NCBI RefSeq assembly: GCF_001434535.1 | Contig: NZ_AYYW01000003.1 | Location: 62,001 to 126,000 of the forward strand | Reading direction: 5' to 3' | DNA length: 64,000 nt | DNA from: Ligilactobacillus animalis KCTC 3501 = DSM 20602 | Lineage (GTDB): Bacteria > Bacillota > Bacilli > Lactobacillales > Lactobacillaceae | Part shown: one piece after another, positions 52,801 through 63,560 of the stretch | How positions within the stretch are numbered: the stretch's first letter is position 1 | Layout of the letters: each line of letters starts with the position of its first letter | Translations under genes and position numbers: made by a program | The notes under the pieces: model-generated | What the model was told of the DNA's origin: nothing | Seen by the model: the letters and a program-made list of their open reading frames with translations, nothing else | The model's database searches: none

Positions 52801-54301
52801 TTAATCACCTTTTCCTAAAATTTGATTGATCTCTTGGCTAAAGAGATTTGCTTTCCCGCCAAAAACAGCTTGGATACCGCCACCTACTTCAAGCACAGCT
52901 ACGGCACCTAAACTCTTGAGCGTTTTCTTATCAACTTTACTCTTATCAACAACAGCTACCCGCAAGCACGTCGCACAAGCTTCGACCGTTTCGATATTTT
53001 CAGCCCCACCTAAGGCCTTGATCACAGTTTTAGCTTCAGCATTCAAAGAGCTATCTGTAGCCTCAGTTTGCACTGGCACATCTTCTTCGATTTCCATCCC
53101 TGGGATCGCAACTTTGAATTTCTTGATACAGAAAGTAAAGACAAGATAATAAACGACTGCCCAAACGGCGCCAAAGAGAATAACGCGCATCCAATTAGTC
53201 TTATCTTCACCTTGTAAGATCCCAAACAATAGGAAGTCAATGAACCCACCGGAGAAGGAATTTCCGATCCGAATGTTCAATAGATCAGCGAACAAGAATG
53301 ATAACCCATCTAAAGATGCATGGATCACATATAACCAAGGTGCGACAAATAAGAAAGTATATTCGATCGGTTCCGTGATCCCAGTCAAAAATGAAGTCAA
53401 GCCACCGCTGAGATACAAACCACCATCTTTTTGGCGATTTCTCTTTGGCAAGCAGCGATACATCGCATAAGCTGCGGCTGGCAGACCAAACATCATCGTT
53501 GCAAACCGACCGGCAAAGAAACGAGTACCGTAAGTGAATAACCCGGTATGGTTAGGATCAGCTAGCTGTGCAAAAAAGATATTTTGTGCCCCCTGAGATC
53601 GTATGCCCGGCGACAACTTCGGTCCCACCTAATGAGGTGTACCAGAAAAGCGGATAGATCGTGTGGTGTAGCCCAACTGCTCCGGTCAAGCGCAATAAGA
53701 AACCATATAAGAAAGTCCCAAAAGCTCCCATATGAGCAATACTTTCACCAGCTGATCTTAGCCAATCTTGGATCGGAGGCCAGATCAGATAGAAAAAGGC
53801 ACCGATCACGATCGCAGCTAAAGCTGAAATTATCGGAATAAAACGCGAGCCCCCAAAGAAGCCTAAAAATTGCGGTAACTGTATTTTACGATAATGATTA
53901 TGCAAATAAGCGACAGTACAACCGATCACGATCGCACCGACAACGCCTGTATCGATCGTTGTGCCTTTGGGTGAAAATAATTCCAGTAAGCCACTGATCG
54001 TTGCCGTATAAACTAGAAATGAGACCCCACCTGCTAAACCAGCGGTCCCTTTATCAGCGGTCGCCAAACCAACTGCGATCCCGATCGTAAAGATCAACGC
54101 CAAGTTAGCAAAGACGGCATTGCCAGCAAAACTCATAACTTTTAAGATCGTTTGGAGCCAAGCTTGGTCTAAAAATGGATAAGTTTTGACCGCACTTTCA
54201 TTACTCAAGGCTCCACCTAGGCCTAGCAAAAGACCTGCGACTGGCAAAATAGAGATCGGTAACATAAACGCCTGTCCTAGGCGGGAAAATTTCTTAAACA
54301 T
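52801..54301 (-). pseudogene. PTS glucose-family EIICB gene with a one-base frameshift
   Basis: Two overlapping frames encode the halves of one glucose-superfamily IICB protein. The first (54301 to 53558) gives the membrane part to VVAGHTIS. The second, in another frame, continues GAQNIFFAQLADPNHTGLFTYG and so on to the IIB domain (ETVEACATCLRVAV with the phospho-Cys). They join at a run of five C (53589-53593, five G on the coding strand). Four would restore the frame. GGGGG before the start is strong. This is either a real inactivation, a slippery/phase-variable tract or a sequence error. The substrate is probably an amino sugar, from its neighbours nanE and nagB. Confidence 0.85.
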
Positions 54302-54306
54302 ATTTA

Positions 54307-54999
54307 TTACCCCCTTAATTCATCGATAAAACGGGTCGCTATTTCTTTTGGTCGAGTGATTGCACCTCCGACAACGATGCCTGCGACCCCTAATTCTTGA
54401 ACTTTTTTTGCTTGCGCTGGTGTATGGATCTTACCTTCTGCGATCACATCTAGACCGGCTTCGACCAATCCTTTGATCAACTGATAATTAGGGCCATCAA
54501 CACTGACACTTTCTGCTGTGTAACCAGCTAAAGTCGTCCCGATAAAATCAACTCCCGCCTTAGCTGCATTTATTCCTTCTTCCAAAGTAGAAATATCGGC
54601 CATCAATAATTGCTGTGGATACTTTTGCTTAACTTGCTGAATAAACTCATTGATCGTCAAGCCATCAAACCGCTCGCGTAAAGTACAATCTAATGCAATG
54701 ACTTCAACACCTGTCTCGACCAATTCGTCAACCTCTTTCATCGTTGCCGTAATATATGGTTCATTCGGCGGATAGTCTCGTTTAATAATTCCAATTATGG
54801 GTAGATCAACAACTTCCTTGATCTCCAAAATATCTCGAACTGAATTAGCTCTGATCCCGACTGCTCCAGCTTGCTCAGCTGCCAGCGCCAATAGTGGCAT
54901 TACTCCACCCTTTGGCGTATACAGTGGTTCTCCCGGCAAAGCTTGACATGACACGATCAAGCCACCTTTGATCTCACGTAGAAATTCATCTTTTTCCAT
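54307..54999 (-). CDS. nanE: N-acetylmannosamine-6-phosphate 2-epimerase
   Basis: Converts ManNAc-6-phosphate to GlcNAc-6-phosphate in sialic acid or ManNAc use. The 230-aa TIM-barrel protein has the family sequences [36 protein letters not shown] with the catalytic Lys, [12 protein letters not shown], and [18 protein letters not shown] 54999 has GTGAGGGG upstream. It leads the PTS operon under an RpiR regulator. A nagA gene is not in view. Confidence 0.95.
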   Translation of the reverse strand: MEKDEFLREIKGGLIVSCQALPGEPLYTPKGGVMPLLALAAEQAGAVGIRANSVRDILEIKEVVDLPIIGIIKRDYPPNEPYITATMKEVDELVETGVEVIALDCTLRERFDGLTINEFIQQVKQKYPQQLLMADISTLEEGINAAKAGVDFIGTTLAGYTAESVSVDGPNYQLIKGLVEAGLDVIAEGKIHTPAQAKKVQELGVAGIVVGGAITRPKEIATRFIDELRG

Positions 55000-55026
55000 A
55001 CCCCTCACTCCATTTTTATATTTTTG

Positions 55027-55114
55027 GGAGAATATCTCCAACCACAATATAACACCTCCGTTGGTTTTTGTAAACGTTTTCATCCATTTTCGGAGAAATA
55101 TGGAGAATCACTCC
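55027..55114. promoter_or_regulatory. Divergent nanE/rpiR control region with cre and palindromes
   Basis: TGTAAACGTTTTCA (55069-55082) matches the cre consensus exactly. GGAGAATATCTCC (55027-55039) and GGAGAATCACTCC (55102-55114) are palindromic sites on each side, likely RpiR operators. CGGAG...CTCCG extends the second one. Confidence 0.7.
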
Positions 55115-55155
55115 GAAAAAGTGTATAGTTATAGATATAGAAAGAGGTCATTCAC

Positions 55156-55974
55156 ATGAGATTAAGCGAAAAGATCCACCAAAATTATTTTTCTCTAACA
55201 CCAGCCGAAAAAAAAGTTGCCGATCATTTTTTATGGGCTGGGACTGATATCATCTATGAAACAATGAATGATATCAAACAAAAAACCAATGTTGGCGATG
55301 CCACGATCGTTCGACTCTGTCATAAATTAGGCTACGATGGTTTCTCTGATCTAAAAGTCGAAGTCGCCAAAGAAGATTATTCAAGCAACGTGCACCAGAC
55401 AGCACATTCTCCATACGCAAGCATCGAAACGGCTTTGACTAAAACGATCAGCACTACTTTAAATAAACTAAACAAAGATGTGCTGACAGAAGCTATCTCC
55501 TTGTTAGATCAAGCGCAACGGATCTATATTTTTGGTGTTGGAGGCAGTGCGCTCTCCAGTAATGCCTTAGAAAGTATGCTTTTGCGGGTCGGTGTCCGCG
55601 CCCAAGCCGTGACAGATCCTCACTACCAAGCCCAATTAGCTGCAGTCACAAACTCGTCTGATCTGATCATTGCATTTTCTCTGACTGGGCGAACTAAAGA
55701 TACACTGGAGCCACTTAAGCTCGCTAAAAACAATCAGGCTAAGGTCATCGCGATCACGACTTATCCTGCTTCCCCGATCGCAACACAGGCTGATTTAGTT
55801 TTACAGACAGCAGTTGATGATTTTTTGAATGGCGGTTCCTTAGTCGGGCGCCTATCACAACTTTTGATCGGTGATGTTTTAGTCTATGAATACGAGAAAC
55901 TCCACGCAAAAGAAACTATAACTGCACGCGAAAAAGTGGTCAGAGCTATCTTAAACAAACGTAAACAAGAATAA
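55156..55974 (+). CDS. RpiR/MurR-family transcriptional regulator
   Basis: The 272-aa protein has an N-terminal HTH (MRLSEKIHQNYFSLTPAEKKVADHF, VGDATIVRLCHKLGYDGFSDLK) and a SIS domain (IYIFGVGGSALSSNALE, AFSLTGRTKDTLEPL) that binds a phosphosugar. It is divergent from nanE and most likely controls the amino-sugar PTS operon. AAAGAGG precedes the ATG. Confidence 0.92.
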   Translation: MRLSEKIHQNYFSLTPAEKKVADHFLWAGTDIIYETMNDIKQKTNVGDATIVRLCHKLGYDGFSDLKVEVAKEDYSSNVHQTAHSPYASIETALTKTISTTLNKLNKDVLTEAISLLDQAQRIYIFGVGGSALSSNALESMLLRVGVRAQAVTDPHYQAQLAAVTNSSDLIIAFSLTGRTKDTLEPLKLAKNNQAKVIAITTYPASPIATQADLVLQTAVDDFLNGGSLVGRLSQLLIGDVLVYEYEKLHAKETITAREKVVRAILNKRKQE

Positions 55975-55979
55975 ACTAG

Positions 55980-56015
55980 AAAACGATCGAATCAAAAACT
56001 GATCCGATCGTTTTT
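55980..56015. terminator. Bidirectional terminator after rpiR
   Basis: AAAACGATCG...ATCA pairs with TGAT...CGATCGTTTT with one mismatch, flanked by T or A runs. Confidence 0.75.
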
Positions 56016-56017
56016 AC

Positions 56018-56116
56018 TTACATTATTAAACTCAGTATCACACCGACAACGACCAAAGTTCCCACCAGAACTAATGCTTGCCGAGCTTTGATGCGTTGGT
56101 CAAAGTTATCTTTCAT
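56018..56116 (-). CDS. 32-residue single-membrane-segment peptide gene
   Basis: ATG 56116 to TAA 56018 encodes MKDNFDQRIKARQ followed by the hydrophobic segment ALVLVGTLVVVGVILSLIM. AGGTGA sits five bases upstream, just past the esterase stop, so it is probably co-transcribed with the esterase. Function unknown; it has the shape of a small membrane protein. Confidence 0.5.
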   Translation of the reverse strand: MKDNFDQRIKARQALVLVGTLVVVGVILSLIM

Positions 56117-56125
56117 AGTGTTCAC

Positions 56126-56998
56126 CTAAAATATCTGTTTTGCATAATGCTCAAACAGCGTGACCGTTGCTTCTAACGTATGATGTGCTCCCGGTAACTC
56201 ATAGTATTTAAGGTCTGTATCATTAAAACCGCGATACTTTTTCATTTCCCTGATCTGCTTTTGCAAAAGCTCAGCTGCGGGATCACGACTGCCCGCTCCG
56301 GCTAAGATCTTAAAATCTAGATCCGGGTATTTCTTAGGTGTTTGGGCCAATTTTTTGGCGGTCTGCTTGGTTGCTGTACCACCACCATCTTCTTGGATGA
56401 CCCAACTATCCCCGCCTAGGGTAACAAATGTCTTAAAGTATGGCAGTTGTTCTTCAAAAACATACCAACTCGTGATCGCACCCATCGAAAAGCCACCGAT
56501 CGCCCGGTGTGCCCGTGTTTGCTGGAGTTCTTTTTTGGTAGTACTTTTAGCATATGTGCTATACTTAGCTTCAACTTTAGGTATTAAGGCCCCCATCAGC
56601 TCAGTTCGCGCAAAAAAGCGACTCAATTTATCATCTTTTTGATAATCACCCGTGACAAAAGCTTGGCTTGGATAAAATGTCGGAAAGACGACCAAAGTAT
56701 TCTGCAACTTACCTTGCTTAGCTAATTTATCTAACACCTGCTTGTAGTGACTGTTTTCATAAAAACCAGTTGCTGAATCCCCCGAACCATGCAAGAAATA
56801 CAACACATCGTACTGCTTTTGTTTATCATAATTAGCTGGTACATAGACTAAAGCCTTTTTAGAATAAGTTTTACCTTGATAGCGGATCTTATAGGTCACC
56901 GTCTCAGTCTTAGAGCCACTTGCATGGACTGGCTCACTAAAACTGAGCAAGCCCCAGATACAAATGCTAACAACGATGATCTGTCTAAATAGTTTCAT
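56126..56998 (-). CDS. Secreted alpha/beta-hydrolase (esterase-D/feruloyl-esterase-like)
   Basis: The 290-aa protein starts with a signal peptide (MKLFRQIIVVSICIWGLLSFSEPVHAS). The hydrolase fold has a nucleophile elbow GGFSMGA with Ser, YFLHGSGDS as oxyanion loop, and a C-terminal PGAHHTLE with the catalytic His. It probably hydrolyses an ester outside the cell; the substrate is unknown. ATG 56998 overlaps the end of the transporter remnant. A longer frame from 57028 would break the signal peptide. Confidence 0.82.
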   Translation of the reverse strand: MKLFRQIIVVSICIWGLLSFSEPVHASGSKTETVTYKIRYQGKTYSKKALVYVPANYDKQKQYDVLYFLHGSGDSATGFYENSHYKQVLDKLAKQGKLQNTLVVFPTFYPSQAFVTGDYQKDDKLSRFFARTELMGALIPKVEAKYSTYAKSTTKKELQQTRAHRAIGGFSMGAITSWYVFEEQLPYFKTFVTLGGDSWVIQEDGGGTATKQTAKKLAQTPKKYPDLDFKILAGAGSRDPAAELLQKQIREMKKYRGFNDTDLKYYELPGAHHTLEATVTLFEHYAKQIF

Positions 56999-57345
56999 TA
57001 TGCTTCGCCCTTTTCGAGTTTTTGTCATGGATCATGATATACACCAATAATAACACAGCTAGGCCAGCGGCAACATATAAGACCGTGTTGCTAGCGATCC
57101 AACCGTATTTTGCGACCAAGATCCCGATCAAAGCAGTGGCAAGCGTTTCGCCAAAAATATATTAGAAAAAGCCCATAAAACCCGTCGAAGAGCCTACAGC
57201 AAACTTCGGTACGACTTCATTGACCATCAACCCGACCAGCGTTAAAGGTGCATAGATCAAGGTCCCCATGAGCAAAAGATTGATCACGATCACCGTTTTA
57301 TCGCTGCTGAAAAAATACGTGGTCAAACAAATAACCTTACTGTTA
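56985..57345 (-). pseudogene. C-terminal remnant of an MFS (GlpT/UhpT-like) transporter
   Basis: Minus-strand codons read TLIYAPLTLVGLMVNEVVP, STGFMGFF, a TAA (57162-57164), then YIFGETLATALIGILVAKYGW and the tail. The order and residues match the last third of organophosphate MFS antiporters. The N-terminal two-thirds are missing, and an internal stop is present. The stop codon TAG at 56985 overlaps the esterase start. A cre-like site upstream (57388-57401) may be its old promoter. Confidence 0.65.
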
Positions 57346-57387
57346 TAACGTTTTAACAGCTTTAGTTTAGCACAACATTCACCTTCG

Positions 57388-57401
57388 TGTTAGCGCTTAC
57401 A
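57388..57401. promoter_or_regulatory. cre site (CcpA)
   Basis: TGTTAGCGCTTACA fits the cre consensus. It lies in a gene-free stretch (57346-57585) between the transporter remnant and dhaS. Nothing else was recognised there. Confidence 0.6.
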
Positions 57402-57585
57402 CTTGTGATTTTTATTACTATATTTATAAAAATGCATCCAGCTAACTCTCAACTGAATGCTAAATACTTATACATAACAATAAAATACAGTTATTTCAGG
57501 AATGACCCCAAACCTAGCCGAGATCCGTGTCATTCCGATCCCAGTGTTGACATAAAGCTTAGTTGCTGGCGCGCAGAGCTATCGT

Positions 57586-57614
57586 GTGACAACTTTAAAG
57601 GCAAACGTTATAAT
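57586..57614 (+). promoter_or_regulatory. dhaS promoter
   Basis: GTGACA and TATAAT (57609-57614) are separated by 17 bp, 33 bases before the start codon. Confidence 0.65.
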
Positions 57615-57646
57615 TAGTTTAGATATTCAAAATGAAAGGGCTTATC

Positions 57647-58192
57647 ATGTCATATATCACTCAAAAAAAGATTTCGCAAATATTTAGACAAGATGTCATG
57701 CAAAAGGGCTTCAAACATGTCAGTGTGGCACAGATCATGCACCAAGCCCAGATCCGGCGCCAGTCATTTTACGATAACTTTGACGATAAATACGACCTAT
57801 TATCTTGGACTATCCAAGCAACAATGGAAGATATCATCGATAGTAATCTCGATTATCTCCCGTGGCAAGAGATCATTTCGCTAGTCTTTTTTGAGCTACA
57901 AGAAAATGCCAAATTTTACAAAAGCGTCCTTAAAAATCAGGTCGAAGTCGATGTCGTCCGGGAGATCGCGTGGCATATCCAGATCCTCTTATTACACATC
58001 CTACGCAAAAAAGGCCTGATCAAAAATCGTCAAGCCTATGATTTTGTGGAGACTTATTGTCTAGGTCTGACCTACACGATGACCAATAATCTCTTTTGCC
58101 TGAACCAAAAGAATACGATGAACTCGCCCAAAAAGTTTGTAATGCGATCGAATTTGCTTTTGGTAACTATTGATGCCACGCGTATGTCTTGA
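57647..58192 (+). pseudogene. dhaS: DhaS-type TetR activator with a C-terminal frameshift
   Basis: Codons from ATG 57647 (AAAGGG upstream) give a TetR-fold protein (ITQKKISQIFRQDVMQKGFKHVSVAQIMHQAQIRRQSFYDNFDDKYDLL and so on) of the DhaS group, which activates dihydroxyacetone kinase genes with DhaQ. After NNLFC the frame becomes atypical. One base more in the T4 run (58094-58097) would give LFLPEPKEYDELAQKVCNAIEF and end at TGA 58172, as in intact homologues. Only the last ~25 residues are affected, so function may be partial. Sequence error is possible. Confidence 0.75.
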
Positions 58193-59153
58193 CGGGGGCT
58201 TCAAGCGCTTCTAGCCAAGACTCGTGTAATTTCAACAATGTGACTGAAACTCCCGCGAGCCCGTTGGCAGTGAAGAGATCGCCCACCTTGATAAAGGGTA
58301 AGTCTATTCCTTCTACTTGCAACAATTCGACCACATCAGCGGTAAAGATCAATTTTTCAAGCTCGGTCAGCTTTCCTAGTCCATTGATCAAAACAGCATA
58401 GCGCTCTTGCGGATACCAGCGCTGATTCAACCGCAACTTATTGACCAATTCACGCGCGATCAATTCTGAAGCGCACAGTCGTTCCTTGCGATACCCGGGT
58501 TCTCCATGGATCCCGACACCATAATAAATCTCATCTTTTTTTAGGGAAAATTCCTTTTTCAAAGTCACCCGAAATTCGGACCCATAAAAAGCGACCCCCA
58601 GTGTCGTCAAATTAGCCACGAGCTGCTCTGAGGTTTGCTTTAACTGGGATAAATTCGCCCCTTGTTGCGCCAAATAGCCCAAGATCTTAGCAACTAAAAC
58701 AGCCCCGGCTAACCCACGGCGTTCTTTTTCTAATAACTCACTATCAACTGAAATATCATCATTAACAACACAACTAGCCACTTGCCAGCCTTCTTTTTGC
58801 AAACACACACTAGCTTGAGTGAAATTTTCTACATCAGCTGGAAAATTTTTGACAATAAAGAAGGCTTGTTTTTGCTTAGTCACTTGTTTAGTTACACGAA
58901 TGATCTCCGCTACACTTGGCGGGCTAAACAGCATCCCTGTGACTGAAGCACACAGCATTCCCTCACCTACATAGCCCCAATCAGCCGGCTCATGCCCAGC
59001 CCCACCTAAAGCGATCACGGGAACTGTCTTATCGGCAAAGCTCTTAGCGATAAAACCTGTCGTCTGGGAAACAAGTTTTAGATCAGGCGCAACGAGCTGT
59101 ACCCCACGTCTAAGGTCATCTATGATCTGCCCCTTTGAATTCAGTAATTCCAT
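58167..59153 (-). CDS. dhaQ: DhaQ, DhaK-like co-activator
   Basis: The 328-aa protein is a DhaK paralogue: LGGAGHEPADWGYVGEGMLCASVTG, VNDDISVDSELLEKERRG, and GIHGEPGYRKE with the dihydroxyacetone-binding His. In lactococci DhaQ binds dihydroxyacetone and joins DhaS to activate the dha operon. GGTGATGAG precedes the ATG. It is convergent with dhaS (overlapping ends) and divergent from dhaK. Confidence 0.88.
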   Translation of the reverse strand: MELLNSKGQIIDDLRRGVQLVAPDLKLVSQTTGFIAKSFADKTVPVIALGGAGHEPADWGYVGEGMLCASVTGMLFSPPSVAEIIRVTKQVTKQKQAFFIVKNFPADVENFTQASVCLQKEGWQVASCVVNDDISVDSELLEKERRGLAGAVLVAKILGYLAQQGANLSQLKQTSEQLVANLTTLGVAFYGSEFRVTLKKEFSLKKDEIYYGVGIHGEPGYRKERLCASELIARELVNKLRLNQRWYPQERYAVLINGLGKLTELEKLIFTADVVELLQVEGIDLPFIKVGDLFTANGLAGVSVTLLKLHESWLEALEAPVKTYAWHQ

Positions 59154-59200
59154 CTCATCACCTCGCCCCTTAATTCTAGCGCATCCCCAAAACCTTTGTC

Positions 59201-59252
59201 GGACACAACGTAAAATCTGTCCGTTACGATGTTTACGCTTACATTATATAAT
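59201..59252 (+). promoter_or_regulatory. dhaK promoter with DhaS operator and cre
   Basis: GGACACA (59201) and TCTGTCC (59216-59222) form an inverted repeat matching the published lactococcal DhaS operator (GGACACAT-N6-ATTTGTCC) in spacing. TGTTTACGCTTACA (59230-59243) is a cre site, and TATAAT (59247-59252) the -10. Confidence 0.75.
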
Positions 59253-59286
59253 AGAGTTGTCAATAAAAGAAAGGATGGATGATAAC

Positions 59287-60282
59287 ATGAAAAAGATCAT
59301 GAATGATCCAAGCAATGTCGTATCTGAGATGGTCGCCGGCCTAGTCTCAGCTTATCCGACCTACCTAACGCAACTGCCAGAAACGACAGCTGTTGTACGG
59401 GCCGATCGTGCTTCCATGCAGGGAAAAGTTGGGCTCGTCAGTGGAGGCGGTAGTGGCCATGAGCCGGCTCATGCTGGTTTTGTTGGTGACGGTATGTTGA
59501 GTGCCGCTGTCTGTGGCCAAGTCTTCACCTCACCGACACCTGATCAGATCTATGAAGCGATCAAAGCAAGTGATACTGGTGCTGGTGTCTTTTTGATCAT
59601 CAAAAACTACTCGGGTGATGTGATGAATTTTGAGATGGCAAAAGACATGGCCGAATTAGACGACATCAAAGTCAGCTCGATCGTTGTCGATGATGATATC
59701 GCAGTCGAAAATAGTCTTTACACCCAAGGCAAACGCGGTGTCGCAGGGACAGTTTTGATGCATAAGATCTTAGGAGCGGCTGCTGATCAAGGAGCGAACC
59801 TAGCTGAGATCGAAGCCCTCGCTAAAGAAGTCATGCCACATCTCAAGACTTTAGGGGTGGCTTTGAGTGCCGCAACTGTTCCTGAAGTTGGCAAACCAGG
59901 CTTTGAATTAGCCGATGACGAGATCGAATATGGAGTCGGTATCCACAGTGAACCTGGTTATCGTCGTGAAAAACTCCAACCTTCTAAAGAGCTAGTCGCA
60001 GAAATGCTCACAAAACTCGACGAAGCTCTACAGTTTGACGCTACTAAAAAATACGCTGTGCTCATCAACGGTATGGGCGCAACACCTTTGATGGAACAAT
60101 ACATTTTCAGCAATGATGTCTTTAACTGGCTCAAAGCAAAAGATAGCACCCCTGTTTTCAGCAAAGTTGGCAACTATATGACTTCGCTCGAAATGGCAGG
60201 GATCTCATTGACCGTCCTCGAATTGGCCGATGAAAAATGGCTCGAATATTTAAACTATCAAGTCGATACGATCGCTTGGTAA
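59287..60282 (+). CDS. dhaK: Dihydroxyacetone kinase subunit DhaK
   Basis: The 331-aa protein binds dihydroxyacetone covalently through His in GIHSEPGYRRE. It has GLVSGGGSGHEPAHAGFVGDGM and NYSGDVMNFEMA. With DhaL and DhaM it makes dihydroxyacetone phosphate using PEP. ATG 59287 is preceded by AAAGGATGG. A longer in-frame start would overlap dhaQ. Confidence 0.95.
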   Translation: MKKIMNDPSNVVSEMVAGLVSAYPTYLTQLPETTAVVRADRASMQGKVGLVSGGGSGHEPAHAGFVGDGMLSAAVCGQVFTSPTPDQIYEAIKASDTGAGVFLIIKNYSGDVMNFEMAKDMAELDDIKVSSIVVDDDIAVENSLYTQGKRGVAGTVLMHKILGAAADQGANLAEIEALAKEVMPHLKTLGVALSAATVPEVGKPGFELADDEIEYGVGIHSEPGYRREKLQPSKELVAEMLTKLDEALQFDATKKYAVLINGMGATPLMEQYIFSNDVFNWLKAKDSTPVFSKVGNYMTSLEMAGISLTVLELADEKWLEYLNYQVDTIAW

Positions 60283-60295
60283 GGAGGAATTTGAT

Positions 60296-60886
60296 ATGGA
60301 ACTAACAGTTGAAACTTTGACTACCTGGATGAATGATTTTGAAGCTAAGATCGCCGCTAAGAAAGCTTATCTCAGCGACTTAGATACCCCGATCGGCGAT
60401 GGCGACCACGGCAATAATATGGCTCGAGGCATGCGTGTGGTGACTGAAGCACTTGCGACCAAAAATCCAGCCGATCTGACCACTGGACTCAAATTAGTCG
60501 CAATGTCTTTGATCAGTAAAGTTGGTGGTGCTGCTGGACCTTTGTATGGAACTGCCTTTTTAGAAATGGCCAAAAAGAGCAATACGACGGCTGAACTCAG
60601 TGAACTCTTGGAGGCTGCAGTCTTAGGCATCAAGCAACGTGGTGGGGCTGAGCTTGGTGACAAAACAATGGTCGATGTTTGGGAAGTCGTTGTGCCCGAA
60701 TACACAGCTGGGCAACTGACATCTGAAAAGATCGCTCAAGCAGTCGAAGCAACTAAAGAACTCGTTGCTAAACGCGGGCGAGCTTCTTATTTAGGAGAAC
60801 GCTCAGTGGGCCACCTCGATCCCGGAGCAGTTTCAAGTGGTTACCTTTTTGAAGCACTATTAGAAACGGAGGGCGAGCTTAAATGA
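60296..60886 (+). CDS. dhaL: Dihydroxyacetone kinase subunit DhaL
   Basis: The 196-aa ADP-binding subunit has LDTPIGDGDHGNNMARG (metal and ADP site), GGAAGPLYGTAF, and LGERSVGHLDPGA. GGAGG precedes the ATG. It overlaps dhaM by four bases. Confidence 0.95.
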   Translation: MELTVETLTTWMNDFEAKIAAKKAYLSDLDTPIGDGDHGNNMARGMRVVTEALATKNPADLTTGLKLVAMSLISKVGGAAGPLYGTAFLEMAKKSNTTAELSELLEAAVLGIKQRGGAELGDKTMVDVWEVVVPEYTAGQLTSEKIAQAVEATKELVAKRGRASYLGERSVGHLDPGAVSSGYLFEALLETEGELK

Positions 60887-61260
60887 GTTATGGGATCTTG
60901 ATCGTCTCACACGTTGAACAGATCGCCCAAGGTGTACCTAAGTTGCTCCAACAAGTTGCACCCGATATTGCGATCACTTTTGCTGGCGGTACCGATGACC
61001 ATGAGATCGGTACTAGTCTTGATAAGATCACCGCAGCTTTAGAAGACAATTCAGCTAGTGAGATCTTAGCCTTTTATGATCTTGGTAGTGCTAAGATGAA
61101 TCTCGAAATGGCAGGCGAATTTAGCACAAAGCCAGTCCACTTGTACGATACAGCTTTGATCGAAGGGGCTTATGTTGCAGCTTCCCTACTCCAAGCTGGG
61201 GTTGACTTGCCCGAGATCGAAAAACAACTAGAACTATTACAAATAAAAGGAGATGGATAA
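60883..61260 (+). CDS. dhaM: Dihydroxyacetone kinase phosphotransfer subunit DhaM
   Basis: The 125-aa EIIA-Man-like protein has the phosphorylated His at about residue 9 (GILIVSHVEQIAQG) and GGTDDHEIGTS, DLGSAKMN. It passes phosphate from HPr to DhaL-ADP. It lacks the fused HPr/EI domains of E. coli DhaM, as usual in Firmicutes. Confidence 0.93.
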   Translation: MSYGILIVSHVEQIAQGVPKLLQQVAPDIAITFAGGTDDHEIGTSLDKITAALEDNSASEILAFYDLGSAKMNLEMAGEFSTKPVHLYDTALIEGAYVAASLLQAGVDLPEIEKQLELLQIKGDG

Positions 61261-61261
61261 T

Positions 61262-61969
61262 ATGTCAGGCTTTTTAGGTGAATTTTTCGGAACCATGATC
61301 TTGATCCTCTTAGGGGTCGGCTGTGGTGCCGGTGTTAATTTAAAAGATAATTATGCTCGGGGCCAAAACTGGATGTTTATCACGCTTGCTTGGGGCATGG
61401 CGGTGACCTTTGGCGTCTATGCCGCTGGTCAAATGGGCTCGCAAGGACACTTAAATCCCGCTGTAACACTAGGTTTTGCTAGTGCTGGTCTCTTTTCTTG
61501 GAATGAGGTCTTACCTTATCTTTTAGGTCAAGGTCTCGGGGCCTTTGCCGGCGCAGCACTCGTTATTTTATACTATTATCCTCAATTCCAAGCTACCCCA
61601 AACAAAGATGGTAACTCAGTCGGCATCTTTGCCACCGGTCCTGCGATCGATCGCCCATTCTTTAACGTCTTGAACGAATGCATCGCAACTTTCTTCTTTA
61701 TCTTGATCTTGCTTAACCTGGGAAATTTCACCACTGGACTTAAACCGCTGATCGTTGGTCTTTTGATCATGGTCGTTGGTCAAAGTCTAGGTGGAACGAC
61801 TGGCTTTGCCTTGAATCCAGCCCGTGACCTGATGCCACGTCTGGCTTACAGCATCCTACCCGTTCCCCATAAAGCTAATGCTAACTGGGGCTATGCTTGG
61901 GTACCGATCGTTGGACCACTTTGCGGTGGGATCTTGGCAAGCTTTGTCCACGTTTGGATCAACGGTTAA
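61262..61969 (+). CDS. glpF: Glycerol uptake facilitator (aquaglyceroporin)
   Basis: The 235-aa protein has six membrane segments and both NPA boxes (HLNPAVTLG, LNPARDLMPR) of the aquaporin family. The Asp in the second box (ARD) marks a glycerol channel. ATG 61262 is nine bases after GGAG. It is in the dha operon, just before glpK. Confidence 0.93.
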   Translation: MSGFLGEFFGTMILILLGVGCGAGVNLKDNYARGQNWMFITLAWGMAVTFGVYAAGQMGSQGHLNPAVTLGFASAGLFSWNEVLPYLLGQGLGAFAGAALVILYYYPQFQATPNKDGNSVGIFATGPAIDRPFFNVLNECIATFFFILILLNLGNFTTGLKPLIVGLLIMVVGQSLGGTTGFALNPARDLMPRLAYSILPVPHKANANWGYAWVPIVGPLCGGILASFVHVWING

Positions 61970-61992
61970 GCTAAGTAATTGACTTTTATTAA

Positions 61993-63537
<1,545 letters not shown>

Positions 63538-63560
63538 TCCAATTAGATTGGAGTGATTTG

